64,000 bases of DNA from Wolfiporia cocos. Lineage: Eukaryota; Basidiomycota; Agaricomycetes; Polyporales; Phaeolaceae. The DNA is taken from the NCBI GenBank assembly GCA_029448655.1, contig JACCLO010000012.1, positions 1 to 64,000 on the forward strand. The letters are read 5' to 3'. Each line of letters opens with the position of its first letter. The first letter of the stretch is position 1. The notes under the pieces are model-generated. The model made no database searches and was not told the origin of the DNA. It saw only the letters and a list, made by a program, of their open reading frames with translations. Shown here piece by piece: positions 44,279-55,500 of the stretch. The translations under genes and the position numbers were made by a program.

Positions 44279-44733
44279 TGTCAAAAAATACGTAGATGGA
44301 TGCAACATATGCCAACATATGAAGAACCACCCACAGAAGCCATATGGCCCCCTGCAACCCTTACCGGTGCTGTCAGGCCAGTGGGAAGTGGTGACAATAG
44401 ACCTGATTACACAGCTACTCCCATCGGGAACGCATGACGCAATCATGGTCGTGGTGGATCAGTTGACCAAAAGAGCAAGGTTTTTCCCCATCGAAAACAC
44501 CTTCTCAGCGAAAGATCTAGCTATGGTACTTTATCAAAAGGTTTACTCCTTACACGGGTTGCGGAAACAGATAGTATCGGACACAGGGACACAATTCGCA
44601 TCCAAACTATTTGGCGAATGATGTTTTCTGCTGGGAATTCAAAGGTCGATGACTACCACATACCATCTACAGGCAGACGGACAAACCGAACAAGTTAACC
44701 AAATCCTCAAACAGTATCTTAGGTGCTACATCA

Positions 44734-45380
44734 TGACACAAGACTACTCACTTATGTTGTAAGCTGAGGTATTGCTGGTTAGGCGGTAGCTTTGAGGTTG
44801 TCGAGTAGACAAGAACTTGTTAAGCAAGTAGAGCAGGGCGCGATGAGTTGTTAACTCGAAGTGCAGATGCAATGAATAGAATCTGAGGTGTTAACGCTCA
44901 GATATCGTAGTATATATACATGTTATATAAGACCCCTAACAGTCTTATTACCTAATCTAATTACTCCAATCTGTACAGGCAAGTCCTCGGAGACCTAAGT
45001 AATTAGTAATACACTGTAAATACATATGCCGATCAGAACCGGGATATAGGTATGCGGCGTAGGCCGCGCGAATGGCGTATAGTGCGCAATCATTAGTCAG
45101 TTGGAGGCGTGACCAAACGCCGGTCCGCTGATCTAATGTGTATGACATTATACGGACGAAACGTCCGATTGGCTACAAGAATAGACATGTGACTTTATGG
45201 GAACTTCCGTAGATTAGATACCGTCGTTACGGGAGATAAGATGGCCATCATTCGGCTTGTATGTAACGAATAGTTATAAACCGTTACCAACCAGTTAAGC
45301 TCTAGTTAGACGTATAAACCGTAGATAAATTCGTAGAAATATGGGAAAAATAGTATTAATACTAGGAAACTCTTGTGACA
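44734..45380 (-). mobile_element. Solo LTR inside H, 647 bp, TSD CATCA
   Basis: Minus strand TGTCACAAGAGTTTCC...GTGTCA, flanked by CATCA (44729-44733 and 45381-45385). Motifs such as ACCGGGATATAGG, GCGGCGTAGGCCGC and GACCCCTAACAGTC show it is a diverged relative of the element A LTR. Confidence 0.9.
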
Positions 45381-45756
45381 CATCAATACGTACCAAAAAG
45401 ATAACTGGGTGGAGTTCCTGCCAACAGCTGAGTTTGCGTACAATAATGCAGCAAGCGAAACTACCAAAAAATCACCATTCCTGGTGGAATTAGGTCATCA
45501 TCCAATTGCAGGACCAAGCAGTTTTGAACTGAGTCAAAATAAAGACTTAGTCGAGATTGCAAATACACGGTTCTCTGCACAAGAGAAAGCTAAGGCAGCA
45601 ATGAAAATTGCAGCTGAAAGATGGTCTTGGTACTATGACCAAAAGAAGCAAGTCGTACCCTTCAAAGTGGGTGACAAAGCACTCATGGACATGCAAAGTT
45701 GGCAAGACACCAAAAGAAGTCTAGCCCCTCGCTACATCGGCCCATTCCAAATCACG

Positions 45757-46262
45757 TGTCACAGAATTCACGGGCACCTTCGCAGCCAGTTCTGTAATAG
45801 ACATATCGTATGCTCCCCGGCTGGTTCGATCCCTCATACTGACGTCTGAGTGGTCATGTGACTACTGAAGATTAGATAGTATTGTAGTTAGATAGGGTGA
45901 CGGTGCGCCCGTCCCGTCGGTCCACTTCACGTGTACTTGTAGATGACACCTTATGACATGACGATTGCGACGTCGTGCACAGCCCTCTTTAGGGTGGGCC
46001 ACGACTCACTAGTTACACCGTCTCTACATGTATATATAGTGTGCGGCTCTGGGGCTTACTCTCTAGATCCTTTATTCTAATCGTTGGGGATCCTCCTCTC
46101 ATCCTGACTTCCACGCTTGACCTCTGCCGTGCGCCCTTGGACTCAGCCTGGCAACACATCATCAACGCTCGATGATACGACTTACAACGTCGGTCTTGCA
46201 GTATGGCGGCTAGGACATAGAGATGTTGGGATAGCCGGTATGTCACAAGTTAGTTTGTGACA
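45757..46262 (+). mobile_element. Solo LTR inside H, 506 bp, TSD TCACG
   Basis: TGTCACAGAATTCACGG...TTTGTGACA with TCACG at 45752-45756 and 46263-46267. Plus-strand TATATATA near 46031 gives the orientation. The sequence is unlike the other LTRs in the window. Confidence 0.87.
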
Positions 46263-47394
46263 TCACGGAAAAACTGGGACCGGTAATGTTCAAGGTGTAC
46301 ATGGATGTGTAATATGGGGCCTATCACCCTGTGTTCCACGCTTCAAAATTAGTCATGTACAAGGAATCAACCATCGAAGGTCAAAGAAGTCATCCTCCTG
46401 CAGCTGACAAGCCAACGGAAATGGAAGACCCGGAAGAATGGGAAGTGGAAGCCATTCTCGACCACCGTAACCGACGTGGCCAGTGGGAATACCTTATCCA
46501 TTGGAAAGACACCGGACCAGCAGAGGACACATGGGAAATTGAGGAAAACCTGGCCAACACTAAGGAGATTCTAGACAAGTACAAGGCAAATCATTCAAGC
46601 CTTGCTACTAACCCGAATCAACCCCTCCGCCGATCAACTCGACTCGGCAGAACACGGCAAACCATAGCTGTCTTCGACCCTGACTCAGACGATTGGGATT
46701 TAGACACATGTGTCTGGCCCGACGACTGGCCCCAGTACCGAGATGATGTTGATCCAAACGAACCGAAAGTGTACTACAAGCGCGACCCTTATACAAGGCA
46801 ATGGGTACACTCTGACGTTGAATTCAACAAAAACTTAGAGATCAAAGTAGGAGTCAATGGCACGCTACCAACCAGGGGAACAACCAACTCGATCGGCTAT
46901 GATCTGTATGCCGCCAAAGACATTTAGATCACAGCATGGTCCTCAGAGTCGGTCCCCACTGATATTCGTATCAAAGTTCCTTATGGGAAATACGGCCGGA
47001 TAGCTCCAAGGTCTGGACTTGCAAAAAAGGGCATCGCAGGCATCATAGACCATGACTACTGTGGAGAAGTCCTTGTCATGCTGATGAATTTAACCGGAGA
47101 CCCGTACCAAGTTAGGAAAGGTGACAGAATCGCTCAGCTCATTTGCAAAGTAGCGGTCACACCCAAAATTCAGGAATCCATGATGAAGGAGAAGTTCGAG
47201 AAAGAGATTTGACCTCACCTTCATGGAAGTGGCCCTTACAATGAGCAGTTCAACAAGCCAACCACACGTGATGACAAAGGTTTTGGATCGACGGGACAAT
47301 AAAGTGGAAAAATCGTAAAGTCTAATCCTTCAATGGGCTCTAGCACAACTTCTACACTCAATGGGGTCGTTGAAATCTAAGGGGGGGGGGGTAA

Positions 47395-48008
47395 TGTCAC
47401 AAGAATTCTCCTAGTTTCCCTATATTTCTTACTATTTTTCTGGCAATTCTACAAATTATCTACGACTTTTTAGACCAATAATTAGCTTATCACGGTTCAT
47501 AAGTAAAGGTTATATATGTGCCGAATGATGGCCGAGTTATCTCCCGTAACGACGGTCTTATCTAGTAGTTACCATCAAAATCACATGTCTGGTTCCAGCC
47601 AATCGGATGTTCCATCCAAAGCAGTCAGCCTATAAATATCAGCGGACCGGGCTCTGGTCACGCCCCATCTTTTTAATGACAATGTGCATTATTCGCTATT
47701 CGCACGGCCTCTGCCGCATACCTATATCCCAGTATTGATCGGTATATCCATTTAATACGTATTACTCAGTACTTAGGTACCTGGGGACGTGTACATACAA
47801 ATACGGACATTGTATTACCTAATACGTAGTGTTAGGGGTCTTATTTATCATGTATATATACTAGCCTTGCTGAGCGCTATTGCCTCAGTTCTATTCATTA
47901 CATTCATACTACGGGTTAACAACCTAACGTATCCTGCTTAACCTCTTACAACTACCTTGCCTAACCAGCAACCCTCAAGCATAACTAGTAAGTCATTATC
48001 TTGTATTA
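47395..48008 (+). repeat. 3' LTR of element H
   Basis: ~614 bp, preceded by a ten-G polypurine run and TAA. It begins TGTCACAAGAATTCTCC like the A LTR and ends CTTGTATTA, matching A's CTTGTGTTA. Confidence 0.88.
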
Positions 48009-48777
48009 GTCTCTGTACCTGCGACTGACATTATGGCATTGGTACCAAATTTGGTAGCACGAGAGGACGGCGTCTTAGCTGGGGAGGACATTGAAGAAAA
48101 ATTTGTGAATGACGAGGGAGAAGCAGAGATGGATGCACTAGTAGAAAATGTATCAAATCTTGCAGTGCAGCATTAAATGTGTCAATCAAGACTGGCGCAC
48201 TTGCAGCTGAAGTCATGTCGCATTCAATTTTGATACATTGGATTATTTATCAAATAGCATTATGAACCCCACGATGCCATGCACTATATCCTATGTATAT
48301 AAGTTTGGGCTCAGACAGAACGTTGCCCACATTTGAGGGTGCATCAGGGTGTGTCAGTCCACAGGTGTGGACACCTGTGGACTGATGTGTCTGGCGCAAC
48401 TGCACTTCGTGTGGCTGCTCAGCATGTCGATCAACCTCGCTTCTTTGCTTCCTCGCACTTGCTTCTGTGCTTCTCTTCTTTGCTTCCTCACACTTGCTTC
48501 TGTGCTTCTCTTCCCTGATATCCAGTCCCTGCATAGTACCCGGTGGCTCCAGGCCTGGTATCTACGATGTGCGGTAAGCTAAAAATTAGTAAATCTTGGT
48601 GCAGACATAGGAAACGCATTAGCGCACTCATTCAGCCCTAGTGGACTAGCAGAAAACAAATGGCCTTGCCCATTCCTGATCATCATCCAATGCGACAATC
48701 AGGTGGAGGCACGAGATCTTTTTACCTTGCAAGGCCAACTCTTCAAGGATGCGACAACAGACGATCCACCTGCATGA
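48009..48777. other. Non-coding or remnant sequence with hairpin and 35-bp tandem repeat
   Basis: Contains a perfect 14-bp hairpin with TGGA loop at 48354-48385 (TCAGTCCACAGGTG arms). It also has two 35-bp tandem units CTTCTTTGCTTCCTC... at 48440-48509. Short ORFs around these give repetitive peptides and no recognisable domain. Confidence 0.5.
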
Positions 48778-49717
48778 ATGGTCGTGCAAATTGTCAATCG
48801 TGTCATGGGGTCACACAGGGTTGAGAACGTTCGAAATGTTCTCGATGTGAAGGATTTCTATGTAGTCCTGTATGGACACAAGACAGGCATATTTCTCAAA
48901 TGGTTAGTATCATTTCATTCTGACAAAACATATGTCATTCAAGCAGCTCAGCTCGGCGATCAAATTCTATTGTTACAAAGGCAAGGATAGTTTAGATGTG
49001 GAGGACGACACTTATTGGTATGCACCTGCTCGACTCAATGGTACGTATGTCATTCAAATTTGCATAGTAGTTTTTGTACTTAGATGCTCAGGTACTGAGA
49101 ATACGCGAGAAGGGGAGATTGCTGGGATCACAGCTCAAATGACAGGTGCGTACGCATTCATGTGCACATAGCTGACGGTGCCTCATAGACGCTACGCAGG
49201 GCTGTTAATGAATGGATCGTCGTACTCACAAGATGACAAAAATGTTTGTGGTGGCTCCGATGGCCAATCGGGCTGTCTGGTTCAGTCAGATGTTGAGAAC
49301 GCCGCTCGGATGTCTGCTTCTCGATCGTCCACAATTACTCCGGACTCTTCTTGGTTGGCTGCGCCCGAGCAGTCTCCTGTCATGATTCCGCCACCCACCA
49401 GCCTCGAGGAAGCTGATGCACCCCTTCTGCAAACGGAACGGGTCTATCACATCAATCAGGGGTTCCGGGATATTGTGTGCGTGCATGTCGGACATCGTCC
49501 TGCTCCCCGCCGTCCACCTCCCATCGATTCATTAGGTCCAAATGCAGACTATTACATTAGAATGCACGGTTACAATTTGGAATCACACTTGTACATCGTG
49601 ATCACATTCAAACATAGCGCTTCTCAAAATGAGTTTACCTCTACCTTAGCTTCACGGGGCGCTATCATTTCCGAGATGGAATTTCTGTACTACTTATGCC
49701 AGCTGGGCCGCGAATAG
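48778..49717 (+). pseudogene. Possible host gene remnant with RNase H1-N / viroplasmin-like fold
   Basis: An open stretch from 48778 (ATG) includes KDFYVVLYGHKTGIFLKW, which resembles the YxVxxGxxxGIYxxW signature of the RNase H1 N-terminal/caulimovirus viroplasmin-like domain. After a possible intron starting at GTTAGT (48903), the frame KFYCYKGKDSLDVEDDTYW fits the rest of that domain. A later open frame (in-frame ATG near 49208 to 49717) has a Pro-rich linker and HGYNLESHLYIVITFKH. The pieces are in different frames without an obvious complete gene model. Recognition is by pattern only. Confidence 0.35.
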
Positions 49718-49829
49718 TCTTCGATAGACTTTATCAAAGTAGACTTACGTGTTATTTATTACTTATAGACTGTGTTACAATTGAGGTTCAATAGTTTAGT
49801 TCTGTGAACAAAGGGAAGGAAGTGTCACA

Positions 49830-50355
49830 TCGTAGTATGAATGCAATGAATAGAACTGAGGCAATAGCGCTCAGCAAGTCTAGTATATATACATGATAAA
49901 TACGACCCCTAACACTACATATTAGGTAATACAATATCCGTATTCGTATGTACAAGTCCCCAGATACCTAAGTACTGAGTAATACGTGTTAAATACATAT
50001 GCCGATCAAAACCGGGATATAGAAAGGCGGTGTAGGCCGCACCAATGGTGTATATTGCGCTATGTCATTACTAAGACGGGGCGTGACCAAAGCCCGGTCC
50101 GCTGACGTTGTTATGCTGACTGCTTTGGACGGAATGTCCGATTGGCTAGGAACTAGACATGTGACTAATGGTAACTACTAGTGATAAGATAAGACCGTCG
50201 TTACGGGAGATAACGTGGCCATCATTCGGCATGTATGCAACCTTTACTTATGAGCCGTGATAAGCTAGTTATTGGCCTAGAAAGTCGTAGATAATTTGTA
50301 GAATTGCCAGAAAAATAGTAAGAAATATAGGGAAACTAGGAGAATTCTTGTGACA
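49830..50355 (-). repeat. Truncated 3' LTR of element F
   Basis: Matches the element A LTR from TCGTAGTATGAATGC onward and ends AATTCTTGTGACA. About 90 bp of the outer end are missing, so no target duplication can be defined. A polypurine tract adjoins it on the right. Confidence 0.87.
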
Positions 50356-50427
50356 TTACCCCCCCTTAGATTTCAACGACCCCGTTGAGAGTAGAAGTTG
50401 TGCTAGAGCCCACTGAAGGGTTAGACT

Positions 50428-51641
50428 TTACGATTTTTCCACTTTATCGTCCCGTCGATCCAAAACCTTTGGTACCACGCGTGGTTGGCTTGTTGAACTG
50501 CTCATTGTAGGGGCCACTTTCGTGAAGGTGAGGTCAAATTTTTTCTCGAATTTCTCATCTGTCATGGATTCCTGAATTTTGGGTGTGACCGCTACTTTGC
50601 AAATAAGCTGAGCGATTCTGTCGCCTTTCTTTACTTGGTACGGGTCTCCGGTTAAGTTCATCAACATGACAAAGACTTCTCCGCGGTAGTCATGGTCTAT
50701 TACTCCTGCAAGGACATCAATGCCCTTTTTTGCAAGTCCAGACCTTGGCGCTATCCGACCGTATGTCCCATAAGGAACTTTGATACGAATATCAGTGGGG
50801 ACCATTGCGGACTTCCATGAATTAATCAAGTTGTTCTGAGTGGTGTACAAGTCGTAGCCGATTGCGTCGGTTGTTCCCCTGGTCGGTAGTGTGCCGTTGA
50901 CTCCTACTTTGATTTCCAAGTCTTCGTTGAACTCAACGTCGGAGTGTACCCATTGCCTCGTGAAAGGGTCGCGCTTGTAGTACACTTTTGGTTCGTTTGG
51001 ATTTATGTCGTCACGATATTGGGGCCAGTTGTCGGGCCAGACACACGTGTCTGAGTCCCAATCGGCTGAGTCAGGGTCGAAGATGGCTATGGTTTGCCGT
51101 GTTCCGCTAAGTCGAGTTGATCGGCAAATGGATTGGTTTGGATTGGTAGCAAGGCTTGAATGTTTCGCCTTGTACTCATCCAGAATTTCCTTAGCATTGG
51201 CCAGATTTTCCTCAATTTCCCACGTGTCCTCTGTGGGTCCGGTGCCTTTCCAATGGATAAGGTATTCCCACTGGCCGCGTCGGTTACGGTGGTCGAGAAT
51301 GGCTTCCACTTCCCATTCTTCCGGGTCTTCCATTTCCGTTGGCTTGTCAGCCGCAGGGGGACGACTTCTTTGACCTTCGATGGTTGATTCCTTGTACATG
51401 ACTAATTTTGAAGCATGGAACACAGGGTGATAAGCTCTATATTGTGCATCCATGTACACCTTGAACGTTACCGGTCCCAGTTTTTCTGTGATTCGAAATG
51501 GGCCGATGTAGCGTGGGGCTAGACTCCTTTTGGTGTCTTGCCAACTTCGCACATCCACGAGTACTTTGTCGCCAACTTTAAAGGGTATGACTTGCTTCTT
51601 TTGGTCATAGTACCAAGACCATCTTTCGGCTGCAATTTTCA
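50428..51641 (-). pseudogene. pol: Element F pol, chromodomain-dUTPase part
   Basis: Contains the integrase C-terminal region (FKVGDKVLVDVRSWQD), chromodomain (EWEVEAILDHRNRRGQ) and dUTPase motifs 1-4 (IGYDLYTTQN, GRIAPRSGLA, GVIDHDYRGE, KGDRIAQLI). Near 50545 the frame shifts (EKKFDLTF instead of EKEIRPHL), so motif 5 is read out of frame. The upstream end is the Helitron junction. Confidence 0.87.
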
Positions 51642-51798
51642 CTAGCTTAATTACCTGTGGCTTCGCCACAATTTTGTACTTTAGGAGTTGTTGTTTATCT
51701 CTGCCCGCTCAGCCACTCCTCCACCTCGCTGACGCTCGGCCTCGTCGTCGCTTCGCTTGTAATACCTTTGCAACCGGCATGCGTGCCTTGCAGGCGCT

Positions 51799-52497
51799 TG
51801 ACACAGACTAGACTGTGGGACTCACACTATAACCTAATAAGCGACTTGAAGGAGTTGCTGGAGGTTGGTGAGGAGGCTAGTGGGCGCAAGCAGAGATGAT
51901 ATGTAACTGTGCGAATGCAGAGAACAAATCTAAGGCTTATCCGCAGTGATAGCCCTACTTATATACATGCTTTGTTTGGTTACCGGTAAGGGAGCCAAAC
52001 ATGAAGGTGGTCTGTGCGCAGACATAACTAATATGGTTAAGTCGTAAACTACAATAGACCATGTGCGCCGGTAATGGCCGCACCAGTAAGATCGTTTGTT
52101 TGGACCGTAGGTCCATGTTGTGGAAGTGGCTGTAGCTACGTTAGTAAGCCATGCATGTGATTCTTATATTCCGGTATCGGGATATGAGTAATCGTAAGGT
52201 CATTGGCATGTGATAACGAGCGGGCCGCTTATCCAATTGTACTGACATAGCCCGGTACCGGGATATGAGTAAGGCGCGTGACACCGGAGGTTAGTCCGCT
52301 GAGTCATGGACGCGTACAAACGTGTTATGTACGTGTTGTTATGACAAGTGGACGTATACCGCGTTGTGTACGTGTTGTTTGGTTGCGTGTACGTGTAGAC
52401 GGGCGCTTAGCAGCGTAAATGTCTACAAGGTCGTAGAAATACCAGATAAATAGGTAAAAATACGGGAAAAATAGTGGCATGTCCCAAATCTGTGACA
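51799..52497 (-). repeat. 3' LTR of element C
   Basis: 699 bp; minus strand TGTCACAGATTTGGG...GTGTCA, preceded on that strand by the polypurine tract GAAGAGGGGGTAA. Confidence 0.95.
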
Positions 52498-52536
52498 TTA
52501 CCCCCTCTTCAGGTTTCATTGTCCCTAATGGAACGA

Positions 52537-55500
52537 TTACTTTCCTGTGGAGCCGAAACCACCAGTACCGCGCTCGGATTTAATCTTTTCAAAGTAAGAT
52601 TTTCCGTGTAGCGTAATGTGCGGGTCCTTAGCAACTTCGCAGATGAGCTGAGCAATCTTATCGCCGGCCCGAATATCGATAGATATGTCGGAGTGATTCC
52701 GGAGAATGATGATTACTTCGCCTTGATAATCGTGGTCGATGACGCCACCCATTACGTCTATGCCTTTGCGTGCGAGACTAGAGCGGGGGGCGATACGTCC
52801 GTAAGTGCCGAAAGGTACCTGGATCTTTAGTTTGGTGTTGTATTCTGTCTGCCCGTGAGCTGGCAGAACGTCGCCTGTTGCAGTGTACAGGTCAAACCCA
52901 ACTGAATCCTTGGTTCCCTTTTCCGGCATTCGGCCGCCTTCACCGACTACGATTTTCAAGTCCGCATTTTGGTTAATGTCCGCTGACATCCATCCCCCGT
53001 CGGGGTGTCTAACCATGCGCTGCTTAGGATCCTTCGCAAATTCTTCGCGATACTGCGGCCAGTCGTCTGGCCACGTGCATTCATCGGCTTCCCAGTCGTC
53101 GCTGTCAGGGTCGAAGACATGAACTGCTTCTTTCCTTCTAGCTGATCGCCTGAGGGGGACATCCTGCATTGGAATGGCGTGTGAAGCCTTGTATTCCTGC
53201 AGAATGTCATATGCCGTGTCGAGGTCGGCTTCGCGTACCCAGGAGTCGTCATTGATACCGAATCCCTTCCATCGGATTCTATACTCAACTCTTCCTGCGC
53301 GGAGACGATGATCTAAGATCTTCTCAACTTCCCATAATTCCTCGCCGTCGACCATTTCTGGTTGAGGCTCTGGTTTTTTCTGATGCACAGGGTCCTTGTA
53401 CATGACCAACTTGGAAGCGTGGAATACTGGGTGGTAAGCCCTGTATTGCTCGTCCATATGTACCCTAAAGGTGACCGGAGATAATTGTTCAATTATCTTA
53501 AATGGTCCCAAATAGCGTGGACTAAGACTTCTTTCGGAGTCTTGCCAGCTACGGGCGTCAACGAGAACTTTGTCGCCAACTTTAAACGGTACCGAGCGCT
53601 TGTGTTGATCGTAATACCAAGACCAGCGTTCGGCAGCCAGTTTCATAGCTGCCTTAGCTTGTTCTTGTGCTGACCATCTGGCGTAAGCAAATTGATTTAA
53701 ATCCGAATATTGCGTCGGCTTCAAATCCGTAGGTCCTGCATTGGGATGCCTTCCTAGTTCGACGAAGAATGGACTATTCTTGGTCGTCTCACTAGCCGCG
53801 TTATTGTACGCGAACTCTGCCGTGGGGAGATAGAATACCCAGTTATCTTTTTGGACAACGTCGATGTAGCATCGTAGGTATTGTTCTAGAATTTGGTTAA
53901 TTCTCTCCGTTTGGCCGTCCGCTTGCGGGTGATAGGCTGTTGTCATCGACCTCTGAATTCCCAATTGCTCGCACCATCCCTTGAATAGCTCAGAAGAGAA
54001 TTGCGGTCCTCTATCCGAAATGATTTGTTTCGGAAGTCCGTGATTCGGATAAATCCGAAGGTACAGGAGGTTTGCTAATTCCTTTGCCGAGATATTGTCT
54101 GACGTGGGAATGAAGTGTGCGCGCTTGGTCAATCGGTCCACTACTACCATAATAGCAGTGAATTGTTTGCGTTCGCCGCTGGGCGGTAAGTGAACGATGA
54201 AGTCGATTGTGATTGTGTCCCAGGGTGCTTCCGGTACTGGGAGCGGTTGCAGGGGTCCATACGGGGTCTGGTTGCGGTTCTTCATGCGTTGACATGTGTC
54301 ACAACCTTCCACGTATTGCTTTACCATCGTGGTCATTCCAGGCCACCAGTAATTACGTGATAGAAGTTCATAGGTCTTCCATCGTCCGAAGTGTCCGGCC
54401 GTCACATGGTCATGATGTAACTCCAGAATCTTCGTGCGCAATTCCTTAGGCTCTTTTGGAACGTACACTTTTCCTCGTCTGAGGAGTAATCCGGCCTCCA
54501 TGTTCCATTCCTGGAGATCTTTACCGAATTCCTTGGGACCACTTTTCAGTAGTTCCTGGTAATCCTTGGTAATTTGATCGTCCATGAGGGCTTGTCGGAT
54601 TTGTCGGAGAAGGTCCTCGTCGCCTGATTGTATCTCCTGCTGTGACGCTTCTAGCGCCCTAACCGTAAAGTATTCCGGTTTCAGCAAAATTTGATCGCGA
54701 TTGTCGAGTTCCACCCCCTCTTCATGGTCTGGCCTCCGTGACAGAGGGTCAGCCGTGAGCATTGTTTTACCGGGTTTGTGGCACATGGTGAAGTTGAACC
54801 TTGTCAGGTAAAGACTCCAACGTGCCTGTCTCCGGGTTAGCCGTTGTGCCGATTTGAAATATGTCAGATTGAGATGATCCGACCATACTTCAAACTTGTG
54901 TGGATGTCCTTCGAGGTAATGTCTCCATTCCTCTAGAGCGCGGATGATTGCGAGCAACTCCTTATCGTAAATCTCATAGTTCCTTTCGGGTGCTGATAGA
55001 GATTTCGAGTAAAAAGCTACCGGGTGCCAGAGCTTATCCTCCGAAGAGTATTGTGATAGCACCGCACCAGTTGCGTAATCGGAAGAATCCGCTTCCACGC
55101 GGAACGGGGACTCCTGATCTGGGATCCGGAGTATTGGAGCCGATGTGAAAGCTTCCTTGAGAGTTTGGAAGGCTTCCGCTTGTTCGGGTCCCCAGTTCCA
55201 TTGCGTGTTTTTCTTGGACAGTTCGGTTAACGGCTTAACCACTTTGGAGAAGTCTTTAATGAACCGCCGGTAGTAGTTGGCGAAGCCAACAAAGGCCTGG
55301 ACGTCCTTCACCTTGGCAGGTGTAGGCCAGTCCATTACGCCGGCTACCTTCTTAGGGTCCATTTCGACCTTTCCTTTGGAAATGATCATTCCCAGGTATT
55401 CAATACTGCTTTGTTCGAAGAAGCACTTTTCAGGCTTCGCGAACAAGTCGTTGTCTTGCAAGATTTGTAATACTTGCTTGACGATACGACGGTGTTCCAG

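Larger units (their letters stand above)
44279..47215 (+). pseudogene. pol: Element H pol remnant (integrase, chromodomain, dUTPase)
   Basis: Segments 44279-44733, 45381-45756 and 46263-47215 carry integrase (CNICQHMKNHPQKPYG; VVTIDLITQ; IVSDTGTQF), chromodomain (EWEVEAILDHRNRRG) and dUTPase motifs (IGYDLYAAKD; GRIAPRSGLAKKG; GIIDHDYCGE; KGDRIAQLI). Stops include TGA where A has a TGG codon (near 44619), TAA where A has CAA (near 46308), TAG near 46925, and TGA before PHLHGSGP (near 47209). DRG became DTG, and TERVNQ became TEQVNQ. Dead copy. Confidence 0.88.
44279..48008 (+). mobile_element. Element H: decayed, 5'-truncated A-family copy
   Basis: Starts abruptly inside the integrase zinc finger and runs to a 3' LTR at 47395-48008. 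Two solo LTRs interrupt it. RT, RNase H, gag, ORF1, leader and 5' LTR are missing. The closest match is element A/F. Confidence 0.88.

Noticed and set aside
49178..49207. GTG start for the 179-aa frame
   Set aside because: Fungal nuclear genes rarely start at GTG. The first in-frame ATG lies further in, and the frame looks like an exon remnant.
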